IMG/VR virus record: IMGVR_UViG_3300037584_000937
Coordinates: 1-25,324 of that record
Reading direction: 5' to 3' (one strand)
Origin: a virus
Length of the DNA stretch: 25,324 bases
A program made the translations under genes and the position numbers. Position 1 is the first letter of the stretch. Every line of letters begins with the position of its first letter. Shown one piece after another: positions 13,279-21,539 of this stretch. The notes beneath the pieces were generated by a model that saw nothing but the letters and a program-made list of their open reading frames with translations, made no database searches and was not told the DNA's origin.

Positions 13279-13937
13279 TCTTGAGCGTCACTAAACGCTT
13301 GAGAGCTTCCTAAATATTGATCTAAAGAAAGAAAATTATCTCTACCTAAATTAAAATAGTTTTCTCTTTGCTGCATCTCTTCATCATCTGTAAGTTTAGG
13401 GCCTAAATCTACCCTAGCCATTAGTCCTTTTAAATCAGCAGTAGATAAAACTGTAAATTTATTTTTACCTGTAGGCACAATCATTTCTGGGCCTCTTTCA
13501 CCAACTACAAGAGGTCTATCTATTTGAACATCTTGAGCACCAGTACTTGCATACATTATGCCCGCACTAACTGGTGCAGGATTTCCTGGTCTTGGTGCAG
13601 GATTTCCTGGTCTTGCTGCTAATCCTTGAGTAGTTTGCCTACCTGCTCTTTCTCCAGTTTGTTTATCAGCAGTTATTTCTTCTGAAGATCTAATAGTTTG
13701 TTCTCTCTCTGTAGTTCCAGGAGCTTGATTCTCTTGCATACCTGCCATTACAATGTCTGGATTAATTAAAAAATCTGACTGCTGACCTATTAGATCTGCT
13801 GGCATTTTTTGATCTGGAACCATGCCCATAACGTTCTTATCAGGCTGCATAGCTGCTGCAGCCACTGGAGAAGGGGTTAAACTTCTATCTAATTCTCTCT
13901 GTGTAAATACTCTTTTTGGTGCTAATGTGTCTACCAT
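13275..13937 (-). CDS. Late protein with tape-measure-like VGERGPE motif
   Basis: The 220-aa product has a low-complexity, Ala/Pro/Gln-rich N-terminal half with a tandem RPGNPAP repeat, then RPLVVGERGPEMIVPTGKNKFTVLSTADLK (about residues 140-169). VGERGPE(M/I)I(V)P is familiar from the C-terminal regions of tail tape measure proteins, where it is a conserved element of unknown function. Here it occurs in a short stand-alone protein, the last gene of the late operon. GAGGAG precedes the ATG. It is probably a minor virion or assembly protein; exact role unknown. Confidence 0.7.
   Translation of the reverse strand: MVDTLAPKRVFTQRELDRSLTPSPVAAAAMQPDKNVMGMVPDQKMPADLIGQQSDFLINPDIVMAGMQENQAPGTTEREQTIRSSEEITADKQTGERAGRQTTQGLAARPGNPAPRPGNPAPVSAGIMYASTGAQDVQIDRPLVVGERGPEMIVPTGKNKFTVLSTADLKGLMARVDLGPKLTDDEEMQQRENYFNLGRDNFLSLDQYLGSSQAFSDAQD
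13573..13614 (-). repeat. Two perfect 21-bp tandem repeats
   Basis: Positions 13573-13593 and 13594-13614 are identical. They encode the repeated heptapeptide RPGNPAP in the late protein above. Being exact in DNA, the duplication looks recent and may vary in copy number between relatives. Confidence 0.9.
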
Positions 13938-13943
13938 ATAATT

Positions 13944-14165
13944 TTACTCCTCTATAATTCTTACGATTCTTAATCGACCCATGTCATTTTCTAATTCTAC
14001 TTTTAGTTCCTTACATTGAACATATATACCTTCTTGTTCTTCTCCAATCTGCCTGGAAACAACACGTTTTTGCTGCAGGCAATCACTCATGCCCCCAGTA
14101 GGTACATACTCTAAGACTTTGTTACCGTCTTTTATCATCATCATTGCAAAAACCATCTCTATCAT
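13944..14165 (-). CDS. Small conserved late protein, 73 aa
   Basis: The product begins MIEMVFAMMMIKDGNK and has SDCLQQKRVVSRQI and GIYVQCKELKVELE. Two cysteines (C29, C51) could pair if the protein is exported, and the start is weakly hydrophobic. Similar short DCLxxKR proteins occur beside lysis genes in marine phages, to my recollection, without known function. The start overlaps the upstream gene's stop by one base. Confidence 0.7.
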   Translation of the reverse strand: MIEMVFAMMMIKDGNKVLEYVPTGGMSDCLQQKRVVSRQIGEEQEGIYVQCKELKVELENDMGRLRIVRIIEE

Positions 14166-14536
14166 TAGTGAGTTCCGTTTCTTTCTTCTAAGTTAATTAA
14201 TCTTTCTTCATGAAACTGTATAGTCATATCATTCTTCTGTATCATAGGTATTTCTTGTTCCATCTGTTTCTTTAGTTTATCTTGGTTTTTTGAAATAAAT
14301 TCAACCAACATAAAAAGTTCTTGTATCTGTGGGGATACCATATCACCTTTAGGTACACCATCAATAAACTCATTGGCAGCATCTAAGTCTTTACTAATTA
14401 ACTGCAATTCTGTTTCTATAATATTAAGTCGCTCAATGACTCCAAACCCGAACCAAGCACCCACAAGAATAGTGCCAATAATAGAGATAAGATTACGAGC
14501 TGGCATTGAGATAGAGGTGTTTTCACTTATTTTCAT
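14165..14536 (-). CDS. Membrane-anchored coiled-coil protein in the lysis region
   Basis: This 123-aa protein has one transmembrane helix at about residues 16-34 (LISIIGTILVGAWFGFGVI) and a long Glu/Lys-rich, heptad-like helical region to the end. The layout, a short N-terminal anchor and extended soluble helices, fits an inner-membrane spanin-like component or an accessory holin factor, and its place in the amidase-holin cluster agrees. No lipobox is present. The start overlaps the preceding gene by 4 bp. Assignment to spanins is only a hypothesis. Confidence 0.65.
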   Translation of the reverse strand: MKISENTSISMPARNLISIIGTILVGAWFGFGVIERLNIIETELQLISKDLDAANEFIDGVPKGDMVSPQIQELFMLVEFISKNQDKLKKQMEQEIPMIQKNDMTIQFHEERLINLEERNGTH

Positions 14537-14763
14537 ACCTCATCCAATTCAACAGGTTTGCCTTCACAAAAGTATTCAAATGATTTCATATTCATTCCAT
14601 CTACATTTCTAAATTTTAATAATAAATTATCAACTAGCATTACTTTATTATCAAACAAATGCTGTTGACAAGCATCTTCAGAAATAAATTGTATATCTTG
14701 AAGATATGTATTTCTAGTTTGTTCTCCTTCGTACCACATCATTACTGTTAATACCCAAATCAT
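14533..14763 (-). CDS. Small late protein with two cysteines, 76 aa
   Basis: It starts MIWVLTVMMWYEGEQTRNTY and has C32 and C66, which could form a disulfide if the hydrophobic start acts as an export signal, though that segment is short (about 9 residues). It overlaps the holin gene by 4 bp and the coiled-coil gene by 4 bp. I recall similar short MWVLT...MWY proteins in pelagiphage lysis regions but know no function. Confidence 0.65.
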   Translation of the reverse strand: MIWVLTVMMWYEGEQTRNTYLQDIQFISEDACQQHLFDNKVMLVDNLLLKFRNVDGMNMKSFEYFCEGKPVELDEV

Positions 14764-15167
14764 TTCTTAAATTTCTTTAGTGTTGATACTCCAAATGATC
14801 CACCAACTATTGTGAGAATAATAACCCAGTAATAATCATTAGCTTGAGCCAGAATCTCCCAACCTCTATTCATGTAAGGCTGTAGTGGTCCAATAAAATG
14901 ACAAATAAAAATTCCTGAAAACGTGAGGGTTAACCATTCGTCTTTCCATGAGTTCTGTGTTTGTCTTACCTGTTCTAATTGTACTCCAATCTTAGCTACA
15001 TCTACATCTCTTGCAGCTTCTATCTCTTTAGCTTTAATTATCTTATCCTTCTCTAGCTTGTGACTAATAGCTCCGACAGTTTTTTCTGTGATAAGTTTTG
15101 TAATTGGATTACCAAGTATACCTCCTCCTAATCCAAGTAGTGGCTTAATTAATAATAACGGATTCAT
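14760..15167 (-). CDS. Holin, GTA 3-TM type
   Basis: The 135-aa protein has an N-terminal Gly-rich hydrophobic region (residues 3-26), a charged middle, then the signature SWKDEWLTL (73-81) leading into two transmembrane helices (about 79-98 and 112-130). This matches the 'holin of 3 TMs, for gene-transfer release' family of alphaproteobacterial gene transfer agents and marine phages. It would permeabilise the inner membrane to release the amidase encoded directly upstream, with which it overlaps by 4 bp. Confidence 0.8.
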   Translation of the reverse strand: MNPLLLIKPLLGLGGGILGNPITKLITEKTVGAISHKLEKDKIIKAKEIEAARDVDVAKIGVQLEQVRQTQNSWKDEWLTLTFSGIFICHFIGPLQPYMNRGWEILAQANDYYWVIILTIVGGSFGVSTLKKFKK

Positions 15168-15589
15168 TTTAGATTATCCCCTTTCCATTTTTGCACATCA
15201 AATGATGGGCATTTTTTTTCGCTTATCTCATTATGCCCTATAACATCTGCATCTGGATAGTCTGCTTTTAATTGTTTAACTAAATCTAAAAGAGCTGTCC
15301 ATTGTTGTGCAGTAAAATTATTTTCAGCAGAATTATCTTCAGCCATTCCACCCACCATGCACACAGAAACACTCTTATGATTGTATCCTGCTGCATGTGC
15401 GCCAGTATCCCTATTGCTACGACCAAGTTCCACCTCTCCATTTCTTCTAATTATGTAATGATATCCAACGTCACGCCATCCATTATCCTGAACGTGCCAT
15501 TTTCTAATCTCTGTTAATCCTATATCCATGCTAGCTTTTGTAGCTGCACAGTGTATTACTATATATTCTGTACTATTGCGTGGCTCCAC
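15164..15589 (-). CDS. N-acetylmuramoyl-L-alanine amidase, T7 lysozyme-like endolysin
   Basis: The 141-aa enzyme hydrolyses the amide bond between muramic acid and the peptide of peptidoglycan. Zinc ligands are H13 (VIHCAAT), H119 (GHNEI) and C127 (KKCPSFD), with catalytic Y43 (GYHYII) and K125 in the positions of T7 lysozyme Y46 and K128. GAHAAGYN (63-70) is also typical. There is no signal peptide, so the holin must release it. The start is GTG at 15589, supported by GGGAG seven bases upstream, and lies inside the end of the 1331-aa gene (17-bp overlap). T7 lysozyme also binds RNA polymerase; nothing here shows that. Confidence 0.93.
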   Translation of the reverse strand: MEPRNSTEYIVIHCAATKASMDIGLTEIRKWHVQDNGWRDVGYHYIIRRNGEVELGRSNRDTGAHAAGYNHKSVSVCMVGGMAEDNSAENNFTAQQWTALLDLVKQLKADYPDADVIGHNEISEKKCPSFDVQKWKGDNLK

Positions 15590-18500
15590 TTATTTCTCCC
15601 ATATTATTTTCTTCTATAAATTTGTATATATCTAAATTCATTTGTTCTATTTGTTCTTTTGTAAGATTAGGCCAAACTCCATTTTTAATTGGGTCATCTT
15701 TTTTATCACCAAATGATTTACTAAATATACTACTATATTCTTTAAGAAGTTTAGTTCTTTCTTTATCAATTTTTTCTATTTCTTTATAATAACTTTTTTC
15801 ATCAAATCCTATAGATTCTTTTTTTTGTAATTTTAAATATAACTGTGATGATGTTTCTTGTAATGAATCAAGCTGTCTTCTTAGTTCAGCTTGCTTTCTA
15901 AACTCTAATGTTTTCAAATCTGCTGGCTTTAATTTAACACCTAAAGTATCTAAAAGAGCCTGCATAGGAGTTAAGTCATCTTGAAATCTTGTACCACCTT
16001 CTCTAATAGTCCTTACCACTTTTTTATGTGCATATGTTCCAGGCATAACTGCTATATTTGGAATAAACTGGTATGCTATACTTTTTAATTTAGTTGTTGC
16101 ATCAAACCATCCAGGCGCACCTAAACCAGCAACAGGCTGTGCAGTATAGGGATCATATCCTGCCATACCAAAAGCTATTGCGCCCACTCCACCAAATGAT
16201 GGCTGAAGAGGTGTTGGTAAAAATGGCCATTGCCCTTCTCCTTGCCTTAATTCAAATACATCTCCTCCAGGTGTCCATCTAGTTATATCTATATACGTTG
16301 GATTACCACCCACATTTACAGGCACTTTAACCATTCTGTGCGGTAAGAAAGGAAGTGAAAAAACTCTTTGCTGATCGTCTTTAGACATTAGGTTTCTTTC
16401 TTTTTCAGTATCACCTTTACCTAATGTTGTACCAATTTGATTTAAGCCATAACCAAGTGCTGCCCATTTTGCAAATTTTGCAGGCTGTGTTAATGATGCT
16501 TCTGCAAGTAAAGGAACAACTCTATATGTATATGCTAAAAATGGTAGTGCAGATGCTCTCAATAAATTTATTGCTGGTGCTTGTATGTCATAATCAATAA
16601 ACCATTTAGTGCCTTGTTGTGTTGCATGGTCAAGAATATCTCTAACATATTTTAATTCAGGGCTATCTACATTAGTAATGGTACCATTCATAACATTTCT
16701 AAGTGCAGTCTTTTCAAAATTAGTTAGTGCTTTATTGGCTGCTCTTTGCATTTCAAGGCCACCTTCAACTACACCACCTACAGCTTTTGCATCTAAACCT
16801 AAATCTAAACGTTGTTTCATTATAGCAAGTCTAAATATGTGATCTTCTTTTCTATATATTTGCTCTGCTGCTTTAGGAAATTTAGCTATAAAATCTACAG
16901 AACCTTTGGTTTTTGCTATACCGTTCATCATTCGTCCAGCTATACCATCTAAATCCTCTCCATTTTTAAATGCATCATCATAAATTTTAGTTATATAATC
17001 ATTTAATTCTGAAGTTTCTTGTCTTAAAAAATCTGAACTAAAAAGACCTTGTCGTTCTGCAAGTTTATAAAACCCATCTTTATTTTTTATAGATTCAAAT
17101 GCTTCTCTTAAATACTTAGCATGATATTGGCCCATATTTTTTACACCATACACATCGCCTTTTATTGCAAGATCAAATAAAACCATATTAGACATAATAT
17201 TATTTGTATGTACGGCAGGATTATATGCTGTTTTTGTTTTTTTCCAAAGTTGTTGCATATTTGTGTACCCTCTTGTTAGTGCAGGAAAACTTTCTGATAT
17301 ACCCTTGCCAACTTTTGTTGCACCAAAACCAGCTATTGGAGAATCTTGTTTACCACCAAAAAAATTTCTATACCTATTAAACTGCTGAAGGTCGTATGCT
17401 ACTGCATTTGGAACATATTTACCAGCAGCACTTCCATATGCTTTTATTCCTGTATCTCCTATTTCAGTATCAGGAATCATTGTATACGATCTATCTACTT
17501 GTTTATTTGTTAGGCCACTTTTTGCTATAAGATCTGATTTAGATGAAGCAATACCTTCTTCACCAATTTTTTTATAAAATTTATTTATAGATAAATCTCC
17601 AGACATTAATCTGCCTGTTTCAAATATTGCTACAGATGCATCTTCTATTTCACCTAGTGCTAATCTTTGTGCTTTAGATAATTGCCATCTAATTTTTATA
17701 ACTTGTTCGCCTTTAGAGTTTGCTTTAACTAACTCTTTAGTTCCATCATCAAGTATTTTATAATACTTACCTTTAATTTTTCTTAAATTAACAACTCCAG
17801 GTCCAAACAACTCCCAGCCTTTATGCATTTCCTCTTTACCAATAACCATGTCTATTTTTCTTGCAGATGCAATATCATCAAATCCCATTTTTTTACCCAT
17901 GGTTTTAAGATGCTGCTGTGAAGAAACATTTTTATAGTCTTTAACCCAGTCTTCTGCTTTTATTTCTCTTAATATTCCACGAGGTTTTAATTCATCTGCA
18001 TTTGTTCTTAGTTCAGAAAAGGCATCTCTAAATCCTTTTGTAAAAGCTGCACGTTTTTTATCATCTGTTATAAATCTATCTGCAATATCTTCATACTGTA
18101 CATATTTTCTATGTAAATAAGTATCAATATTTTCTCTAAAAGTTCTAACATCTAGTAATCCATCATCTACCATTTGTTGGCCTAATTCTGTAATGCCAGC
18201 TCTAACTTCTTTTTGTAATTCTCTTAGGCCTTTTAACTTTAATAGCTGTTGATCTTCTGTTAAACCTTCCATAGATTTTACAAGACTTACATCTTTTGGA
18301 GATACTGGATCTATTTCTCCAGTTAACATTCTATATAAAATTTTATTATCTTCAGGAGATAGTTTAGCTGCTACTTCTTGTGCGTTACCTAACCTTCCAT
18401 AAAAATTACCTTGGTCAGATCTAAATCTAGTTAGTGCATCTTTATATTGTTGCTGATCTTTTAAACCATATCTGTCTCTAAAATTACGAGCAAATACCTC

Positions 18501-19568
18501 ACCAACTGTATCAGAATCTTTTCTAAGTCCTAGTGGTATACTTTTTACTCCAACCCCTGCAAATGCACCAAGCGATGCACCTAATAACGCACCAGTTAAT
18601 TTTTTCATTATATTGGTATCGTCTTCGTACTCTCCCCAATTTTCGTATCCATAGACACCTCCTACAACACCACCAAGTGGCCCAGTAGGATTTTGCATAA
18701 CAGCCCTACTAATAAAATTAGCATCGCCATATTTCATTTGATTAAAAAATTGACGAACTGGACCAAGTGCTTTACTTTCTTTTTGTTTTACATTAAAGTC
18801 CTTACCATCTACTAATTTTTTTGCACTCTTAATTTTACCATCTGCACCTCGTGTTAACTTTAAATCTGCAACACCTTCTAATTCATCGTTTGTAATGGTA
18901 GGTCTTTTAGCTGCTGCATCAGCAACATCATCAGCACTCTTAGTAAGTATCTCTACAGGTTTTACATTTTCTGGTATAATTTTTTCTCTAAGAGGAACTA
19001 CTGGTCTGCCTCTCATTTTGTTTACAACATTACCAACTCCACCTGCAAGTGGTGCAATTGTACCACCACCAACTATACCGATCATAGTCTGTTCAGTCCT
19101 GGTCATTTTACCTTCACCAATCAAACTATCCATGTCTTCATCTACATATCCAGTTGCACCAGCTATACCACCAGTAATAAGTCCATATTTAGCCATCTTG
19201 TATATACTTCTTGCTTTTGCAAAAGGTATTACCCAACCAGCAGGATCTGCTATTAATCCGCCAAAGTATGCAGCAGTTACATAACCACCATACTCTTTAT
19301 TTTTCATTAGTTGATTTAACATCAACTGTTCTTTTTTAGTCTCTTCTTCTCCAATTCCTGTAAGCTGTGATGCACCTCTTATGGTATCTGTAGCACCAAG
19401 TTTTGCCGCAAAACCAACAGCCTGAGCTTTGGTAAAATTAGTAACATCCATTTCTTCAATAGTTCTTCTCTTAAGAAGTGGATTTGAATCTTGATCATCA
19501 TCAAAATTTATACCAGCAGCTTCAGCCTTTTTTTTATTTAAGGCATTTATAATATCTTGTGCAGACAT
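15573..19568 (-). CDS. Large internal virion / DNA ejection protein, 1331 aa
   Basis: Its length is nearly that of T7 gp16 (1318 aa), and its place between smaller internal-protein candidates and the lysis genes also fits an ejection protein. Hydrophobic, Gly-rich stretches occur at about residues 94-145 (TAAYFGGLIADPAGW; GLITGGIAGATGYV) and 160-185, which could insert into the host membrane on ejection. Much of the rest is helical and charged, ending in a Lys/Glu-rich coiled region. I see no lytic transglycosylase motif, which T7 gp16 has at its N-terminus. GGAG precedes the ATG; the upstream gene ends one base earlier. Confidence 0.7.
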   Translation of the reverse strand: MSAQDIINALNKKKAEAAGINFDDDQDSNPLLKRRTIEEMDVTNFTKAQAVGFAAKLGATDTIRGASQLTGIGEEETKKEQLMLNQLMKNKEYGGYVTAAYFGGLIADPAGWVIPFAKARSIYKMAKYGLITGGIAGATGYVDEDMDSLIGEGKMTRTEQTMIGIVGGGTIAPLAGGVGNVVNKMRGRPVVPLREKIIPENVKPVEILTKSADDVADAAAKRPTITNDELEGVADLKLTRGADGKIKSAKKLVDGKDFNVKQKESKALGPVRQFFNQMKYGDANFISRAVMQNPTGPLGGVVGGVYGYENWGEYEDDTNIMKKLTGALLGASLGAFAGVGVKSIPLGLRKDSDTVGEVFARNFRDRYGLKDQQQYKDALTRFRSDQGNFYGRLGNAQEVAAKLSPEDNKILYRMLTGEIDPVSPKDVSLVKSMEGLTEDQQLLKLKGLRELQKEVRAGITELGQQMVDDGLLDVRTFRENIDTYLHRKYVQYEDIADRFITDDKKRAAFTKGFRDAFSELRTNADELKPRGILREIKAEDWVKDYKNVSSQQHLKTMGKKMGFDDIASARKIDMVIGKEEMHKGWELFGPGVVNLRKIKGKYYKILDDGTKELVKANSKGEQVIKIRWQLSKAQRLALGEIEDASVAIFETGRLMSGDLSINKFYKKIGEEGIASSKSDLIAKSGLTNKQVDRSYTMIPDTEIGDTGIKAYGSAAGKYVPNAVAYDLQQFNRYRNFFGGKQDSPIAGFGATKVGKGISESFPALTRGYTNMQQLWKKTKTAYNPAVHTNNIMSNMVLFDLAIKGDVYGVKNMGQYHAKYLREAFESIKNKDGFYKLAERQGLFSSDFLRQETSELNDYITKIYDDAFKNGEDLDGIAGRMMNGIAKTKGSVDFIAKFPKAAEQIYRKEDHIFRLAIMKQRLDLGLDAKAVGGVVEGGLEMQRAANKALTNFEKTALRNVMNGTITNVDSPELKYVRDILDHATQQGTKWFIDYDIQAPAINLLRASALPFLAYTYRVVPLLAEASLTQPAKFAKWAALGYGLNQIGTTLGKGDTEKERNLMSKDDQQRVFSLPFLPHRMVKVPVNVGGNPTYIDITRWTPGGDVFELRQGEGQWPFLPTPLQPSFGGVGAIAFGMAGYDPYTAQPVAGLGAPGWFDATTKLKSIAYQFIPNIAVMPGTYAHKKVVRTIREGGTRFQDDLTPMQALLDTLGVKLKPADLKTLEFRKQAELRRQLDSLQETSSQLYLKLQKKESIGFDEKSYYKEIEKIDKERTKLLKEYSSIFSKSFGDKKDDPIKNGVWPNLTKEQIEQMNLDIYKFIEENNMGEISGATQ

Positions 19569-20576
19569 TTATGCTCCTTGTGCTATTGTATTTAGTTGTG
19601 GAAACTCCTCAGCATAAGGTGTTTGTGTCATATTAAAGTAATCAACTAATTGTTTTGCTTGCTCTTGATCCCCTGATGCTATAACATCCATTATCTGAGA
19701 CCTTATAGTAGGATCAATTTCTGTTGTCCCACCTGTCATTTCAAGATTAATATCGGATGTTATTGCTTTTTGATTACCAGCAGGATCTTGAGCATCTAAT
19801 AATGATTGTTGTAAAATATAATAATTTTTTCTAGGTACGGCTGTAAAGTCATCACCTTTAAATTGGGATTCTTTTTCGCCTGTCCTATAATCAACAGGCA
19901 CTTTTAACCAATTATAGTATGTTATATTTTGTTTCATAGTGTCTTGCCCGTAATCCATTTCTGCAATATCAGCTGCAGTGCTGCCAATAAAACCTGTATT
20001 GTCTCCGCCAAAAGCAAGGTCTGCCATAGGAGGTGATGTATCTACTGGCTGTTCCATAGGCATTGCTTCACCCTCTACAGTTTGCATATCAGGTGCAGGT
20101 TCTTGTGCGTCTTGCTGACCTCCTCTTAGTCCTAGTTGAAGATCTATAGTGCTTTGTCCAAGTCCTAATTGTCCAGCTATATCATTAGTATATATATTTT
20201 TGTAGTTTTCTAATTTTTCTTGTGTACCAGAATCAAACTCAGCAGATTCAGCAGCAGCGTTTAATGCAGCCATAGCACTAGCCTCATCTGAACCAAAAGT
20301 TTGAACTAATGATTGAGCATCTTCTAATGGGTTTGCTGAGTATAAAAGATTAGGGTTTAAAGAATATAAAACATTTTGTTCTTGCTGTGTATAAACATTT
20401 CCAAGTGCATCTTTTGTTTTTTGTTCTTTTTCTAGTAATTTTCTTTGATCATCTATATTTTGTAAAGCATAGGGTGCTATTTGTTTTACTAATTCAAACT
20501 TTCTTTCAGCAGCAGCTTTTTTATTTTCTAAAGATTGCTCTAACATACCACTTCCAAATGCATAAAATGCTGACAT
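19569..20576 (-). CDS. Putative internal virion protein, 335 aa
   Basis: The protein begins MSAFYAFGSGMLEQSLENKKAA followed by a long charged helix (about 15-70), a region rich in Ala, Gln, Asp and Pro, and a C-terminal helical end. It has no cysteine-based or enzymatic motif. It is encoded directly before the 1331-aa protein, with no gap, and its stop and start are adjacent to its neighbours. An adaptor to, or partner of, the large ejection protein is the simplest reading. I do not recognise a named family. Confidence 0.65.
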   Translation of the reverse strand: MSAFYAFGSGMLEQSLENKKAAAERKFELVKQIAPYALQNIDDQRKLLEKEQKTKDALGNVYTQQEQNVLYSLNPNLLYSANPLEDAQSLVQTFGSDEASAMAALNAAAESAEFDSGTQEKLENYKNIYTNDIAGQLGLGQSTIDLQLGLRGGQQDAQEPAPDMQTVEGEAMPMEQPVDTSPPMADLAFGGDNTGFIGSTAADIAEMDYGQDTMKQNITYYNWLKVPVDYRTGEKESQFKGDDFTAVPRKNYYILQQSLLDAQDPAGNQKAITSDINLEMTGGTTEIDPTIRSQIMDVIASGDQEQAKQLVDYFNMTQTPYAEEFPQLNTIAQGA

Positions 20577-21079
20577 TATTTTTCTCCCTCTGGTTTACCC
20601 ATTAATCCTGTTGCAGGCGCAGTTTCTTTTTTAATTTTTTGTGCAGCCTTTTTAACTCCTTTTACTCCTGTATCTTCTGATACTCTTAACATAGATTTAG
20701 TAAAAGTATCATCAGGTTGTTCGTCCATTAGCATTCTAAATTTTTCTATACCTGCTGCCTTTGCAATACTTACAACCTGCATAAGAACTACAGGTGCTAA
20801 TAATACAGCTGAGTCTACACTCCATTTACCTTCTGTAAATCCAGCAAATAGTATAGTTCTAACTATTGCCTCTGCTGGTACATCAGCAGATAGCATAGTA
20901 AGTAATTGCTGTACTGATTCTTCTTCTGTTAAGTTATCAAATATTCTATCTCTTGCTTCTCTAATATCAGAGAACTGTGCAGGATGTTCCCAAGGATAGT
21001 TTTGAGGTTCATCTGTTAAAGATTGTCCTGGCACTGGTCTATCAAATATATCAGGAAAATTATCATTGCCGTTTGCCAT
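20576..21079 (-). CDS. Conserved marine-podovirus virion-associated protein, 167 aa
   Basis: The N-terminal segment FDRPVPGQSLTDEPQNYPWEHP (12-33) followed by DIREARDRIFDNL and VPAEAIVRTILFAGFTEGKWSVDSAVLLAPVV is a pattern I have seen repeatedly in marine phage genomes, always next to structural genes and without a known function. The rest is helical with a basic C-terminus. The start overlaps the end of its neighbour within the late operon. A role in the portal, tail or internal core is inferred from position only. Confidence 0.7.
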   Translation of the reverse strand: MANGNDNFPDIFDRPVPGQSLTDEPQNYPWEHPAQFSDIREARDRIFDNLTEEESVQQLLTMLSADVPAEAIVRTILFAGFTEGKWSVDSAVLLAPVVLMQVVSIAKAAGIEKFRMLMDEQPDDTFTKSMLRVSEDTGVKGVKKAAQKIKKETAPATGLMGKPEGEK

Positions 21080-21081
21080 TA

Positions 21082-21531
21082 TTATGTTTTCCTTCCTTGA
21101 CTTTCTGCATAATTGTAAAGGGATATAGATTCATTTAAAAATGCACTATAATCTGCAGCTGCTGGTGCATTTACTGTTTGTGCACCCTCTGGTGAATATG
21201 TTGTTAATCCTTCAGATGCTGTTGATCTATATCCAGTAGATCCTCCACCATAGGATGATCCACCACTACCACCACCTAGTGCTCCCATTATTCCTTGTGC
21301 ACTTTCTATTTTACCTTTTAATCCTAGTAGTCCTTCTCCTGCTGCTTTAGATTTAGCCACACTAAATAAAGACTTAGCTCCTCCAAGTATTTGTCCTCCA
21401 AGACTAGTGCCTGTTGCCGCAGCACTTGCTCCTATTCCTGGCAATAAAAATGTAGATCCTACACCTATAGCTATTTTTCCTATATCTGACTTAACAAATT
21501 TTTTAAGTGATTTTCCTATTTTATCAAACAT
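21082..21531 (-). CDS. Gly/Ala/Ser-rich late protein, 149 aa
   Basis: The basic amphipathic start (MFDKIGKSLKKFVKSDIGK) is followed by a Gly/Ala-rich hydrophobic segment (IAIGVGSTFLLPGIGASAAATG, about 20-41) and a Gly/Ser tract GGGSGGSSYGGGSTGY. This could be a membrane-active ejection peptide, resembling small internal proteins of podoviruses, but no family is clear. Ribosome binding site GGAG lies just upstream. Encoded between two other ejection candidates. Confidence 0.65.
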   Translation of the reverse strand: MFDKIGKSLKKFVKSDIGKIAIGVGSTFLLPGIGASAAATGTSLGGQILGGAKSLFSVAKSKAAGEGLLGLKGKIESAQGIMGALGGGSGGSSYGGGSTGYRSTASEGLTTYSPEGAQTVNAPAAADYSAFLNESISLYNYAESQGRKT

Positions 21532-21539
21532 ATATTCTC

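Noticed and set aside
18895-19284. 129-codon plus-strand frame with hydrophobic content.
   Set aside because: It is antisense to the 1331-aa virion gene and explained by that gene's Gly/Ala-rich codons.
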